Shown here in pieces: positions 43,179 through 52,005 of a DNA stretch of 58,576 nt. Each line of letters begins with the position of its first letter. Position 1 is the first letter of the stretch. The notes under the pieces are model-generated. The model saw nothing but the letters and a program-made list of their open reading frames with translations. It did no database searches and was not told the DNA's origin. The stretch is from Sphingomonadales bacterium UBA6157 (GTDB lineage Bacteria; Pseudomonadota; Alphaproteobacteria; Sphingomonadales; Sphingomonadaceae). The DNA is taken from positions 59,492 to 118,067 of the forward strand of contig DIUN01000018.1 of the NCBI GenBank assembly GCA_002423025.1, written 5' to 3'. The position numbers were made by a program, and so were the translations under genes.

Positions 43179-44684
43179 ATGATAGTGTTGAAACGTGCTT
43201 TTGATGGCTTGCTGGCACTCGGGTTGTTGCTCGGGTTGGCGGGTGCGGCGCGGGCGCAGGCGCCCGATGCCATGCCGCCGGCCCTGGAGCAGGCGCTGGG
43301 TGAAGCGGCGCAACTGACCGACAGCGGCAAGCCTGAGGAGGCGCTGCCCAGGCTTGATGCGCTGCTCGCTGCCGCCGAGCTGCCGGGCGAGAAGGCCCGT
43401 GTGCAGGCGATCCGCACCTTTGCGCTGGCCCGGCTTGAGCGCGTGGCTGAAGCGCGTGCGGCCGGGGAGGCGGCACTGGCCGGGCTGGAGGCGCCGCCGC
43501 CCTCGCTGTTCCGGCTGATGGTGTTCCTGCGCGGTGCGTCCGAGGACCATGCTGGCACGGCCGAATTGCTCATCCAGCTGGCATCAGGCGATGGCAAGCT
43601 GCTCGCCGAGGTGCCCGAGCAATGGATATTGGCGGCGCGGCGCGGCCTGCGGGACGATGAGGCACGGCTGTTCGACCTGGATTATGCGCTGGTGCTGGCC
43701 GGCTGGTCGCCGGAGGATTCGATCGATTCGCTCGATGTGGTGCGGCTCGATGCCATCGCCGGGCTGTTGCGGCGGGACCGGCGGGAGGAAGCGGCGGAGC
43801 TGCTCGCCGCCGTCAGCAAGCCCGAGGTGCTGATGAGCGTGGCGATCGACCGGCGCTACGAGCCGCTCTGGCCCGCTGCTGAGGCCAAGCTGGGGGCGAA
43901 GGGTGAAAAGGCGGCGCAGGGCTGGCTGGCGCTGGCCAAGGCGGCTTTCGAGGCCAAGCCGGAGTCACTGCCGCGCCGGGCCGATTACATCGATGCGCTC
44001 GATGATGTCGGCCAGCGGGAGGAGGGGCTGAAGATCGGCAATGTCGCGACCACGCCGGAGGAGCTCGCCAAGCTTGCGGAGAGCGACATCTGGATGGTGA
44101 GCATGCACGCGCGGCTGCTCGGGGACACGGGCCGGCCAGATGAGGGCTGGGCGCGCTATGCGGCGCTCAATGCGCTCGATACCCGCCGCCAGCCGTTCCT
44201 GCTCAACTCGATGATAAACCAGGCGCTTTATGGCCTCTCGATCGACCGGCTGGAGCATGCGCTGGCGGCCGCCGTGATCGCCGAGGCCAATGCGACGATG
44301 GCGAGCGATTTCGGCAAGGCCTATATCGTGCAGGCCAAGGCCTGTGCACTTTCCCGGCTCGGCCGCGCTGACGAGGCGGCGCGCATCGCAGCGCCGCTGA
44401 TCGACAAGCCGGCGACCAATGATGCGGCCTATCTCACCACCATGCTCTGCCTTGGCCGCGATGCCGATGCGGGCGCGGCGGCGGTACGCATGCTCGGCGC
44501 CGATTCGAGCCGGGGTACCCTGCTGCAGGAGCTGCAGGCCTTCATGATCGCCCCCACCAAGCTGCGGCAGGACGCCTGGATGCGCGCGCGGATGACCGCG
44601 CTGCGCAAGCGGCCGGAGGTGGCGGCGGCCTTTGCCAGGGCCGGGCGTGACCTGCCTGCGGAGCTGGTCAACCCTAATTGGTAA
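43179..44684 (+). CDS. Exported helical-repeat (TPR-like) protein
   Basis: 501 residues with a signal peptide (FDGLLALGLLLGLAGAARAQ). The mature protein is all-alpha, with TPR-like helix pairs such as LTDSGKPEEALPRLDALLAAAELPGEKARVQAIRTFALARLERVAEARAAGEAAL and ALSRLGRADEAARIAAPLID. No enzyme motif is seen; such proteins often scaffold envelope complexes. The ATG at 43179 is chosen because it directly precedes the signal peptide. The 3' end carries a 20-base tandem duplication shared with purB. Confidence 0.72.
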   Translation: MIVLKRAFDGLLALGLLLGLAGAARAQAPDAMPPALEQALGEAAQLTDSGKPEEALPRLDALLAAAELPGEKARVQAIRTFALARLERVAEARAAGEAALAGLEAPPPSLFRLMVFLRGASEDHAGTAELLIQLASGDGKLLAEVPEQWILAARRGLRDDEARLFDLDYALVLAGWSPEDSIDSLDVVRLDAIAGLLRRDRREEAAELLAAVSKPEVLMSVAIDRRYEPLWPAAEAKLGAKGEKAAQGWLALAKAAFEAKPESLPRRADYIDALDDVGQREEGLKIGNVATTPEELAKLAESDIWMVSMHARLLGDTGRPDEGWARYAALNALDTRRQPFLLNSMINQALYGLSIDRLEHALAAAVIAEANATMASDFGKAYIVQAKACALSRLGRADEAARIAAPLIDKPATNDAAYLTTMLCLGRDADAGAAAVRMLGADSSRGTLLQELQAFMIAPTKLRQDAWMRARMTALRKRPEVAAAFARAGRDLPAELVNPNW

Positions 44685-44714
44685 GGCTCAGGCCGAACTG
44701 GTAAGGCTCAGGCC
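44679..44714. repeat. Tandem duplication of 16 bases, period 20, across two stop codons
   Basis: TGGTAAGGCTCAGGCC occurs at 44679-44694 and again at 44699-44714. It contains the TAA stop of the TPR-like gene and, on the other strand, the TGA of purB, so both converging genes end inside the duplicated unit. Confidence 0.9.
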
Positions 44715-46012
44715 TCCCCGAAGACGCGGGTGAAAATCGTATCGACGTGCTTGAGGTGATAGCCGAGGTCGAACAGCGGGGTGAGCTGGTCGGCAGGCAG
44801 CCACTTGGTCACTTCCGGATCGGCGAGCAGCAGGTCGAGCAGCTGCAGCTGGCCATCCGATTCCCACACCTTCATGGCGTTGCGCTGGACGAGCGTGTAG
44901 CTCGCCTCGCGGCTGGCGCCGGCCTGGGTGAGCGCCAGCAGGATACGCTGGGAGTGGATGAGGCCACCCATCTTGTTGAGATTCTTCAGCATTCGCTCCG
45001 GGTAAACCAGCAACTTGTCGATGACGCCGGTGAGCCGGTGCAGGGCAAAATCCAGCGTGATGGTGGCATCCGGGCCGATCATCCGCTCCACCGAGGAGTG
45101 CGAGATATCGCGCTCGTGCCACAGCGCGACATTCTCGAGCGCCGGCGTCACATAGCCACGCACCAGCCGGGCAAGGCCGGTGAGGTTTTCCGTCAGCACC
45201 GGGTTGCGCTTGTGCGGCATGGCGCTGGAGCCCTTCTGGCCCGGCGAGAAATACTCTTCCGCTTCAAGCACTTCGGTGCGCTGCAGGTGGCGAATCTCGG
45301 TGGCCAGGCGCTCCACCGAGCCGGCGACGACGCCCAGCGTGGCAAAGAACATGGCATGGCGATCCCGCGGGATGACCTGGGTGCTCACCGGCTCGATGGA
45401 CAGCCCCATGGCCTTGGCGACATGGGCCTCCACCGAGGGATCGATATTGGCGAAGGTGCCGACAGCGCCAGAGATGGCGCAGGTGGCGACCTCCTCGCGG
45501 GCTGCCACCAGCCGGGCGCGGCAGCGGCTGAACTCGGCATAGGCCTGGGCGAGCTTGACGCCGAAGGTGGTCGGCTCGGCATGGATGCCATGGCTGCGGC
45601 CGATGGTGGCGAAGTTCTTGGTTTCAAACGCTCTCTTGCGGATTGCGGTGAGCAGCGCATCGGTATCGGCGATCAGCAGGTCGGCCGCGCGGACAAGCTG
45701 GACGGAGAGGCAGGTGTCCAGAACATCCGAGCTGGTCATGCCCTGGTGGACGAAGCGGGCTTCCGGGCCGACATATTCGGCGAGGTTGGTGAGGAAGGCG
45801 ATGACGTCGTGCTTCGTCTCGCGCTCGATTTCATCAATGCGATCAACGTTGAAGTTGCCGCGTTCCCAGACCGCCTTGGCGGCGTCTGCCGGCACGATGC
45901 CCAGTGGCACCAGCGCGTCCATGGCGTGCGCCTCGATCTCGAACCAGATGCGGAAGCGGGTTTCCGGCTCCCAGAGGGCAACCATTTCGGGGCGAGAATA
46001 ACGGGGGATCAT
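44708..46012 (-). CDS. purB: Adenylosuccinate lyase
   Basis: 434 residues. It cleaves SAICAR and adenylosuccinate in purine synthesis. Fumarase-superfamily marks are FVHQGMTSSDVLDTCLSVQ, TIGRSHGIHAEPTTFG, and the signature loop GQKGSSAMPHKRNPVLTENL with its catalytic serine. Start MIPRYSRPEMVALWEPETRF is standard for the short (about 430-residue) bacterial PurB. Divergent from priA across 131 bases. Confidence 0.97.
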   Translation of the reverse strand: MIPRYSRPEMVALWEPETRFRIWFEIEAHAMDALVPLGIVPADAAKAVWERGNFNVDRIDEIERETKHDVIAFLTNLAEYVGPEARFVHQGMTSSDVLDTCLSVQLVRAADLLIADTDALLTAIRKRAFETKNFATIGRSHGIHAEPTTFGVKLAQAYAEFSRCRARLVAAREEVATCAISGAVGTFANIDPSVEAHVAKAMGLSIEPVSTQVIPRDRHAMFFATLGVVAGSVERLATEIRHLQRTEVLEAEEYFSPGQKGSSAMPHKRNPVLTENLTGLARLVRGYVTPALENVALWHERDISHSSVERMIGPDATITLDFALHRLTGVIDKLLVYPERMLKNLNKMGGLIHSQRILLALTQAGASREASYTLVQRNAMKVWESDGQLQLLDLLLADPEVTKWLPADQLTPLFDLGYHLKHVDTIFTRVFGEA

Positions 46013-46143
46013 GGGAGATTTCCGGGCCAGAGGTGGGATGCGCGCGGGTTAGCACGCGGCGCTGGCCGGGCAAAGGCCGGTATGTGCACCGGCGCTGCAG
46101 CGGAGATTTGCGGGGCTTGGCGCGGATGGGCTAACGCTGGCTG

Positions 46144-48312
46144 GTGAATCAGCCTGCCGTCCGCGTCGTCGTTTTCCAGCATGGGCTCGGTGCGCTGGAT
46201 TATGCTGTGCCGCCGGGCATGGTGCTGGCGCCGGGCGATGCCGTGGCGGTGCCGCTCGGCCCGCGCACCATCATGGGCGTGGTGTGGGACAAGGAGCGGC
46301 TGGCCGGCCGCGAGGTGGAGACGGCGCGGCTGCGGCCGGTGCGCGAGCGGCTGGCGGTGCGCCCGCTGGCGGCGCCGATGCGGCGGCTCTGCGAATGGGT
46401 GGCGGATTATTACATGGCCCCGCTGGCGGCCGTGGTGCGGATGGCCTGGCCGTCCGTGGCGTTTCTGGGTGAGCGGGCCATCACGGAATATCGGCTCTCC
46501 GGTGTACTCCCCGGGCGATTGACGCCGGGGCGGGCGCAGGCGTTGGAAAAGCTGGCCGGGCTTCAGGATACGGCGCGGGCGCTGGCGGAAGCGGCGGGCG
46601 TTTCGGAAGCCATCATTCGCGGGCTGGTGGTGGCGGGCGCGCTGGTGCCCGAGACTGTGGGCGCCGATGCCGCGCCCGGCGTGCCGGACCCGGATTTTTC
46701 CGTTCCGGCGCTGGAGGCGGCGCAGGCCGCGGCTGCCGGCGCCATCGCCGAGGCTGTTACGGCTGGTGGCTTTGCGCCGTTCCTGCTGGAAGGCGTGACC
46801 GGCTCGGGCAAGACCGAGGTGTATTTCGAGGGCGTTGCCGCGGCCCTGCGCGCCGGCGGGCAGGCGCTGGTGCTGGTGCCCGAGATTGCGCTGACAGCGC
46901 CGTGGCTCGCCCGCTTTGCCGCGCGCTTCGGTTGCCAGCCGGTTGTCTGGCACAGCGACCTCAAGGCCAGCGAGCGCCGCGCCGCTTTTGCCGCCATTGC
47001 CGATGGGCGGGCGAAAGTGGTGGTCGGCGCACGCTCGGCGCTGTTCCTGCCCTTTGCCGATCTGCGCGTCACCATTGTCGATGAGGCGCATGAAACGAGC
47101 TTCAAGCAGGAGGAGGGCGTGCACTACCACGCCCGCGATGTGGCGGTGATGCGCGCCCGCGAGGAGGGCGCCACCGTGGTGCTGGCCAGCGCCACCCCCG
47201 CCATCGAGACGCAGGTGCAGGCCGCCAAGGGCACCTATCGGCACCTGGTGCTGCCGGCCCGCTACGGCGGCGCGCAACTGCCCGAGATCGCCGCGGTGGA
47301 CATGCGGCGCTACCCGCCGCAGCGCGGGCATTGGCTCAGCCCGCCGCTTGCCGCCGCCATTACCGCCACGCTGGCCAAGGGCGAGCAGCTGCTGCTGTTC
47401 CTCAACCGCCGGGGCTATGCGCCGCTGACGCTGTGCCGCACCTGCGGCGAGCGCATCCAGTGCCCCAATTGCACGGCCTGGATGGTGGAGCATCGCCTCT
47501 CCCACCGGCTTGCCTGCCACCATTGCGGCCACACCATGCCGGTGCCGCCCACCTGCCCGGAGTGCGGCGCCGAGGATGCGCTGGTGGCCTGCGGGCCGGG
47601 GGTGGAGCGCATTGCCGAGGAAGTGGCGCGCTGCTGGCCGCAGGCGCGGGTGGCGCTGGTGACATCTGACACCATCACCTCGCCGGCCCGCGCCGCCGCG
47701 CTGGTGCACGCCGTGGAAGCGCGCGAGGTGGATGTGCTCATTGGCACGCAGATGGTGACCAAGGGCTATCACTTCCCCGATCTGACGCTGGTGGGCGTGG
47801 TGGATGCGGACCTTGGCCTCTCGGGCGGGGACCTGCGTGCCGGCGAGCGCACCTTTGCCCAGGTGGCGCAGGTGGCGGGCCGGGCCGGGCGCGGCGCCAA
47901 GCCGGGGCGGGTGCTGATCCAGACGCACCAGCCCGAGGCGCGGCTGATGCGGGCGCTGGTGGCCGGCGATGCCAAGGCCTTTTACGAAGCCGAGACCGAG
48001 ACACGGCGCGATCTCGGCTTGCCGCCGTTCGGGCGGCTCGCCGCGATCATCGTCTCCAGCGAGGATGCCGGTGCGGCGCTGGCCTGCGCCCGGGCGCTGG
48101 GGGCTGCCGCGCCGCGCATCGAGGGGCTGATGGTGCTCGGGCCGGCCGCGGCGCCGCTGGCCATGCTGCGCGGCCGCCACCGCCAGCGGCTGCTGGTGCA
48201 GGCGCGCCGCAGCCTCGCCTTGCAGACGCTGATGCGCCAGTGGCTGGCCCAGGTGCCAGTGCCGCCCGGCGTGCGCGTGGTGGTGGATGTGGACCCCTAC
48301 AGCTTCGTCTGA
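46144..48312 (+). CDS. priA: Primosomal protein N' (replication-restart helicase PriA)
   Basis: 722 residues with a GTG start. The N-terminal 3'-DNA-binding domain begins VRVVVFQHGLGALDYAVP. The helicase core has Walker A GSGKT at 220-224 (LLEGVTGSGKTEVYFE) and the DEAH box with VDEAHETSFKQEEG. A zinc-binding insert follows (CRTCGERIQCPNC ... CHHCGHTMPVPPTCPECG), then the PriA-typical GTQMVTKGYHFPDLTLVGVVDAD. PriA reloads the replisome at stalled forks. It is not obviously in an operon. Confidence 0.96.
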   Translation: MNQPAVRVVVFQHGLGALDYAVPPGMVLAPGDAVAVPLGPRTIMGVVWDKERLAGREVETARLRPVRERLAVRPLAAPMRRLCEWVADYYMAPLAAVVRMAWPSVAFLGERAITEYRLSGVLPGRLTPGRAQALEKLAGLQDTARALAEAAGVSEAIIRGLVVAGALVPETVGADAAPGVPDPDFSVPALEAAQAAAAGAIAEAVTAGGFAPFLLEGVTGSGKTEVYFEGVAAALRAGGQALVLVPEIALTAPWLARFAARFGCQPVVWHSDLKASERRAAFAAIADGRAKVVVGARSALFLPFADLRVTIVDEAHETSFKQEEGVHYHARDVAVMRAREEGATVVLASATPAIETQVQAAKGTYRHLVLPARYGGAQLPEIAAVDMRRYPPQRGHWLSPPLAAAITATLAKGEQLLLFLNRRGYAPLTLCRTCGERIQCPNCTAWMVEHRLSHRLACHHCGHTMPVPPTCPECGAEDALVACGPGVERIAEEVARCWPQARVALVTSDTITSPARAAALVHAVEAREVDVLIGTQMVTKGYHFPDLTLVGVVDADLGLSGGDLRAGERTFAQVAQVAGRAGRGAKPGRVLIQTHQPEARLMRALVAGDAKAFYEAETETRRDLGLPPFGRLAAIIVSSEDAGAALACARALGAAAPRIEGLMVLGPAAAPLAMLRGRHRQRLLVQARRSLALQTLMRQWLAQVPVPPGVRVVVDVDPYSFV

Positions 48313-48413
48313 AAAGCTGAATCAAAAGAATCCGCTAGGCTCATGGAACCGAGCGGTAGGGTGCGGGTTACACAATCGAAAGCAACGCAAAGTCCCTTCG
48401 CGATTGCTTCATC

Positions 48414-48454
48414 GGGCCCGGCATTTCCTGTCCCCCCGGGGAATAGCCGGGCCC
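48414..48454 (+). terminator. Hairpin downstream of priA
   Basis: GGGCCCGGC / GCCGGGCCC with a 23-base loop, followed by ACCCTTTTC. It lies about 100 bases after the priA stop and 100 before the lipoprotein gene. The loop is long, so termination is possible but not strong. Confidence 0.4.
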
Positions 48455-48559
48455 ACCCTTTTCATCACCAGCTGAAAAATCGTCAACGTCTGACAGCGCG
48501 GACGGAACCAATGTGTGGGCGGCCGGTTTGGCAGTCTGGACGCAAACAGGAGACTACCA

Positions 48560-48886
48560 ATGAACATCAACATCGTATCGATGACCGTACTCGCTTTCGC
48601 CGGCCTTTCGCTCGCCGCCTGCAACCCTGCCCCGAAGGACGCTGCTGCTGAAGCCGTCCGCGATGCCGGTGATGCCTCTGCCGAGGCGATGGACAACACG
48701 GCCGACGCCATCGAGAAGAGCGGCGAGACCACCGGTGACGCGACCGCCGCTGCTGCTGAAGACAGCGCCGATGCCATGCGCAACGACGCCGATGCCGTTG
48801 CCAAGGATGCCGAGAACACGGCCGATGCCATCGAAGATGGCGCAGCAGCCAGCTCGACGACTGTCACCACCACCACCAAGAAGTAA
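48560..48886 (+). CDS. Small lipoprotein with repetitive Ala/Asp/Glu helix
   Basis: 108 residues. The N-terminus MNINIVSMTVLAFAGLSLAACN carries a lipobox (L-A-A-C), so it is probably a lipoprotein. The mature chain is an acidic amphipathic helix with loose 11-residue repeats (AEAMDNTADAIEKSGE, ADAMRNDADAVAKDAE, NTADAIEDGAA), and it ends with a TTVTTTTKK tail. It resembles entericidin/apolipoprotein-like small envelope proteins. CAGGAG precedes the ATG at 48560. Function unknown. Confidence 0.78.
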   Translation: MNINIVSMTVLAFAGLSLAACNPAPKDAAAEAVRDAGDASAEAMDNTADAIEKSGETTGDATAAAAEDSADAMRNDADAVAKDAENTADAIEDGAAASSTTVTTTTKK

Positions 48887-48951
48887 TGCGGCGCTGGCGA
48901 GCGGGCCCAGGCCTGCTCGCCTCCCCCATAGTAGTGTTGCGTATGCGTGTT

Positions 48952-48983
48952 CGGCCGGCTCCCATTTCCCCGGGGGCCGGCCG
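48952..48983. terminator. Hairpin between lipoprotein and flippase genes
   Basis: CGGCCGGC / GCCGGCCG stem with a 16-base loop and a T-rich following stretch (TTCTGTTGT) on the plus strand. It sits between the converging lipoprotein and flippase genes. Confidence 0.55.
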
Positions 48984-48992
48984 TTCTGTTGT

Positions 48993-50561
48993 CTATGCGC
49001 CAGTCTTGGCCGGGTTGGCGGCTTCCACCTGCGCCATGGCGGCGGCTTCCGGGCTGGCCGGGAACTCCTGGCTGCGCAGGGAGCGCGAGAACAGCAGCCG
49101 GTCTGCGCCCTTGAAGCCCCAGCGCCAGATGATGCCGCCGAACACGCCGAGGATGATGAACAGCCCGATGGTGAGCTGGAATGGCTCGGGCGCCTGCTGC
49201 ACGGCAAAGCCGGCGGCAAAGGCCGGCACCCCCGCCACCAGCATCGACAGCCGCCAGCCCGCTACCGGATGCGCCAGCCGCTTGGCGAGCAGGCGGGACT
49301 TGCCGATGGAGAGCAGCAGCGCCGAAGCAGCCAGGCTCGCTGCTGCGCCGACGCCGCCATAGAGCGGCACCAGAACAAGGCTGAGCGCCACCTGCACCGC
49401 GATGCCGGTGAGCGACCAGGCAAGATTGGCATTGCGCGCCACATAGATGAGCGCAGATTCTGCTACTGCGGCCTGCGCTGCCAGCAATTCCACCGTCAGC
49501 AGCACCGCCAGCACCAGCGCGCCGGTGGCGAACACCGGCCCGAACAGGCCCATGCCGGCCTCCCCTGTCATCCCCAGCGCCAGCACCACGCCGATCTGCG
49601 CGGCGCCGACCCAGAAGCTGACCTGGCGGATATGGATGGCGGCCTTGCCGTTGCGCCCGGCGGCGAGGTTGGTGGCCAGCACGGGGGCGAGAATGGGATC
49701 GAAGCTGGATTTTAGCCGCTGCGGCAGCGAGGCGATCTGCTGGGCGATATAGTAGATGCCGACGATCTCGGGCGAAGCGAAGCGGCCAAGGATGAAGATA
49801 TCGATGCGGCGCGCGCCCCATTCGGCGATATCGGCGCCGGCCAGCGGCACGTTCCTTCGCGCCAGTGCCCACATCCGCGCCGGATCGGGCCGCCAGCCGG
49901 CAGCGGAACCGAAATTGCGGACAGCGGGGAGCAGGCTGGCCGCAGCTGCTGCCAGCATGGAGAGCAGATAGGCGATGATCAGGCCATCCGGCGCCCAGGC
50001 GGAAAAGGCGAGGCCGAGCGCTGCCAGGCTGAGCACCCAGGGCTCGATGAGCGAGCGGGCGCGCACCGTGGCGGCGATATCGTGGCGGAAGGCCAGGCCG
50101 GCGAGGCTGATGTCGGACGCGACGATGGCGACGATTATCAGCGGGAAAAAACGATCCAGCCCGCCGATATCGGCATTGGGAAAGACGATCTCGGGCAGTG
50201 CGACCAACAGCACCGTGCCAAACAGGCCGGCGACAAGCGAGACGAGCAAGGCATCGTAGAGCGCATGGGCTTCGTGCCCTGGCCGGCTGGCCATGTCTTC
50301 GGCCAGGCCGCGCTTGAGACCAAGGGTGGCGAACATCGCCACCAGCTCGACCACCATGGTGGCATAGGCGAAGCGGCCCAGCGCCTCGGCGCCATAAAGG
50401 CGGCCGGCGATGAACAGGAAGGGGAAGCGGGCGGCGAGCCGCAGCACATAGCCGATGAAGCTGGTGCGGCCGCCGCGGGCCAGCGCCGCGGTTTCGGCAG
50501 CGGACATGCCCGGCGAGGCGGCCGAGTGGGCTGTGGCGGGGGCAGCCTCAGGCGTCGTCAT
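48993..50561 (-). CDS. Lipopolysaccharide/oligosaccharide flippase (Wzx/MATE-like)
   Basis: 522 residues and about 12-14 hydrophobic helices, typical of the polysaccharide-exporter branch of the MOP superfamily. Family-like stretches are FAYATMVVELVAMFATLGLKRGLAE near the N-terminus and ADIAEWGARRIDIFILGRFASPEIVGIYYIAQQIASLPQRLKSSFDPILAPV in the middle. It would flip a lipid-linked glycan across the inner membrane. The start ATG at 50561 lies inside the end of the flavin reductase gene (14-base overlap). No polysaccharide gene cluster surrounds it. Confidence 0.85.
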   Translation of the reverse strand: MTTPEAAPATAHSAASPGMSAAETAALARGGRTSFIGYVLRLAARFPFLFIAGRLYGAEALGRFAYATMVVELVAMFATLGLKRGLAEDMASRPGHEAHALYDALLVSLVAGLFGTVLLVALPEIVFPNADIGGLDRFFPLIIVAIVASDISLAGLAFRHDIAATVRARSLIEPWVLSLAALGLAFSAWAPDGLIIAYLLSMLAAAAASLLPAVRNFGSAAGWRPDPARMWALARRNVPLAGADIAEWGARRIDIFILGRFASPEIVGIYYIAQQIASLPQRLKSSFDPILAPVLATNLAAGRNGKAAIHIRQVSFWVGAAQIGVVLALGMTGEAGMGLFGPVFATGALVLAVLLTVELLAAQAAVAESALIYVARNANLAWSLTGIAVQVALSLVLVPLYGGVGAAASLAASALLLSIGKSRLLAKRLAHPVAGWRLSMLVAGVPAFAAGFAVQQAPEPFQLTIGLFIILGVFGGIIWRWGFKGADRLLFSRSLRSQEFPASPEAAAMAQVEAANPAKTGA

Positions 50562-51045
50562 GCACCCGCCGGTAGCGGCCATTGAGATAGAGCAGCGACT
50601 CGCGCTCGGGCGCAAAGCCGATCCGCTCGATGCGGCCGACGATGATGCGATGGTCGCCGCCGTCATGATCGGCATGGAGGGTGCAGGCGAAGGCGGCCTT
50701 GGCATCGGCGAGCACGGGCAGGCCGTCCCACTCTTCCCATTCGGTTTCGGCGAAGCGATCGACGCCCTTGCTGGCGAAGCGATCCGAGACGTGGCGGCTA
50801 TCGGCAGAGAGCACGTTGACGGCGAAGCGCCCGGTTTCCCGCAGCACCGGCAAGGCCGAGGCGTTGTTGGCCGGGCAGAACAGCAGCAGCGGCGGATCTA
50901 GCGAAACCGAGGTGAAGCTGTTGGCGGTGAGGCCGACGCGGCTGCCATCGGCGGCGCGGCCGGTGACGATGGTCACGCCCGTTGCAAAACAGCCAAAGGC
51001 ATCGCGCAGGGCGCGGGGATCGAAGGGGGGCGAGGCGAGGTCCAT
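50548..51045 (-). CDS. Flavin reductase domain protein (small oxygenase-component type)
   Basis: 165 residues of the FMN-binding flavin-reductase family: FGCFATGVTIVTG, VGLTANSFTSVSLDPPLLLFC, GRFAVNVLSADSRHVSDRFASKG and DGGDHRIIVGRIERIG. Such proteins supply reduced flavin to two-component monooxygenases or have stand-alone reductase roles. GGGGAG lies before the ATG at 51045. Coupled to the flippase by overlap, which seems a packing effect rather than a shared pathway. Confidence 0.87.
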   Translation of the reverse strand: MDLASPPFDPRALRDAFGCFATGVTIVTGRAADGSRVGLTANSFTSVSLDPPLLLFCPANNASALPVLRETGRFAVNVLSADSRHVSDRFASKGVDRFAETEWEEWDGLPVLADAKAAFACTLHADHDGGDHRIIVGRIERIGFAPERESLLYLNGRYRRVHDDA

Positions 51046-51172
51046 GGCTTTCTCCCCTAAGCCATGGCGGCGGCTGGTCAATGCCGCGTGTGCGTTGCCG
51101 GCGGTGCAGGGGCGGACTTGCGCCGCAAGCGATGTGCGCGCATGAATACATCGATTACGTACTGGAGGAACA

Positions 51173-51640
51173 ATGCGCAGTGTGACGCTGGTCGTGCTTG
51201 CCGCCATGGGCATGGCAGCCGCAGCCCCTGTGACAGCGGGGGCTGCCGATATCGCGGTGCCGTTCGATGCCGCGGCCCAGGCCGGGCTGCCGCGTGCCAG
51301 CGTGACCTTCAACGACCATGGCAAGGCCGTCCAGTGCGAGGGCGTGTGGCTGATCGATCTTGTCGCGCGGGCGGGCGTGCCGGTGGGCGAGGCTGTGCGC
51401 GGGCCGGCGCTCGCCACGGTGATCATCGCCGATGCAGCCGATGGCTATCGCGCGGTGTTCAGCCTCGGCGAGATTGATCGCAAGCTGGGGGCCGTGCCCG
51501 TGCTGGTCGCGGACCGCTGCGGCGGAGTGTCGCTGGGAGAGGCGGCGGGGCCGCTGCGGCTGGTGGTGCCGGGGGATGGCCGGGCGGCTCGCTCCGTACG
51601 GCAGTTACGCAGAGTGACGGCCAGGCAAGTGACGAACTGA
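51173..51640 (+). CDS. Exported small protein related to molybdopterin-binding oxidoreductase domains
   Basis: 155 residues with a signal peptide (VVLAAMGMAAAAPVTAGA) and GGAGGAA before the ATG. The mature domain has the short sulfite-oxidase-like pattern of small molybdopterin-dependent oxidoreductase-like proteins: GVWLIDLVARAGVPVGEAVRGPAL, VIIADAADGYRAVFSLGEID, GPLRLVVPGDGRAARSVRQLRRV. At this size it is only part of the Mo-cofactor fold, so enzymatic activity is doubtful. Confidence 0.65.
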   Translation: MRSVTLVVLAAMGMAAAAPVTAGAADIAVPFDAAAQAGLPRASVTFNDHGKAVQCEGVWLIDLVARAGVPVGEAVRGPALATVIIADAADGYRAVFSLGEIDRKLGAVPVLVADRCGGVSLGEAAGPLRLVVPGDGRAARSVRQLRRVTARQVTN

Positions 51641-52005
51641 GAGGCATTGGCGTTCGGCTGAACGAGCGGCTGGCCTCCAAATTTTTTTCAATCACTCCGG
51701 ACAATAGAAAAATTGCCGGAAATGCGCCGCAAATATGCCGGCCATTGTGTGATGTAACGACGTATGAAATCCGGTTCGGCGCCGGCTCCTGAACAATAGT
51801 TAATATTGTGGTCGTTGGTGTTGTTTGAGAATTGGCGGAGCGCACTGCGTACGTAGTGGATGAACGCATGCCGTAACTTGATCGTTAAGCGAACCAGAAT
51901 GGCAAACTCTGTAAACCCAACAAATATTTAAGTATTTTCCAAAATAGACAGTGATACTATCACACATCGGCGCTTTCGACCGGCGCCGCAAATGTAAGGA
52001 CCCTT
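51641..52005. promoter_or_regulatory. Long AT-rich leader with several dyads upstream of the response regulator
   Basis: 365 bases with no gene and much lower GC than elsewhere. Dyads seen: GTGATA-C-TATCAC (51951-51963, perfect, 43 bases before the start codon), ACAATAGTTAATATTGT (51793-51809, one mismatch) and CACTGCGTACGTAGTG (51843-51858, imperfect). This is likely a complex promoter region for the regulator at 52006. Confidence 0.5.
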
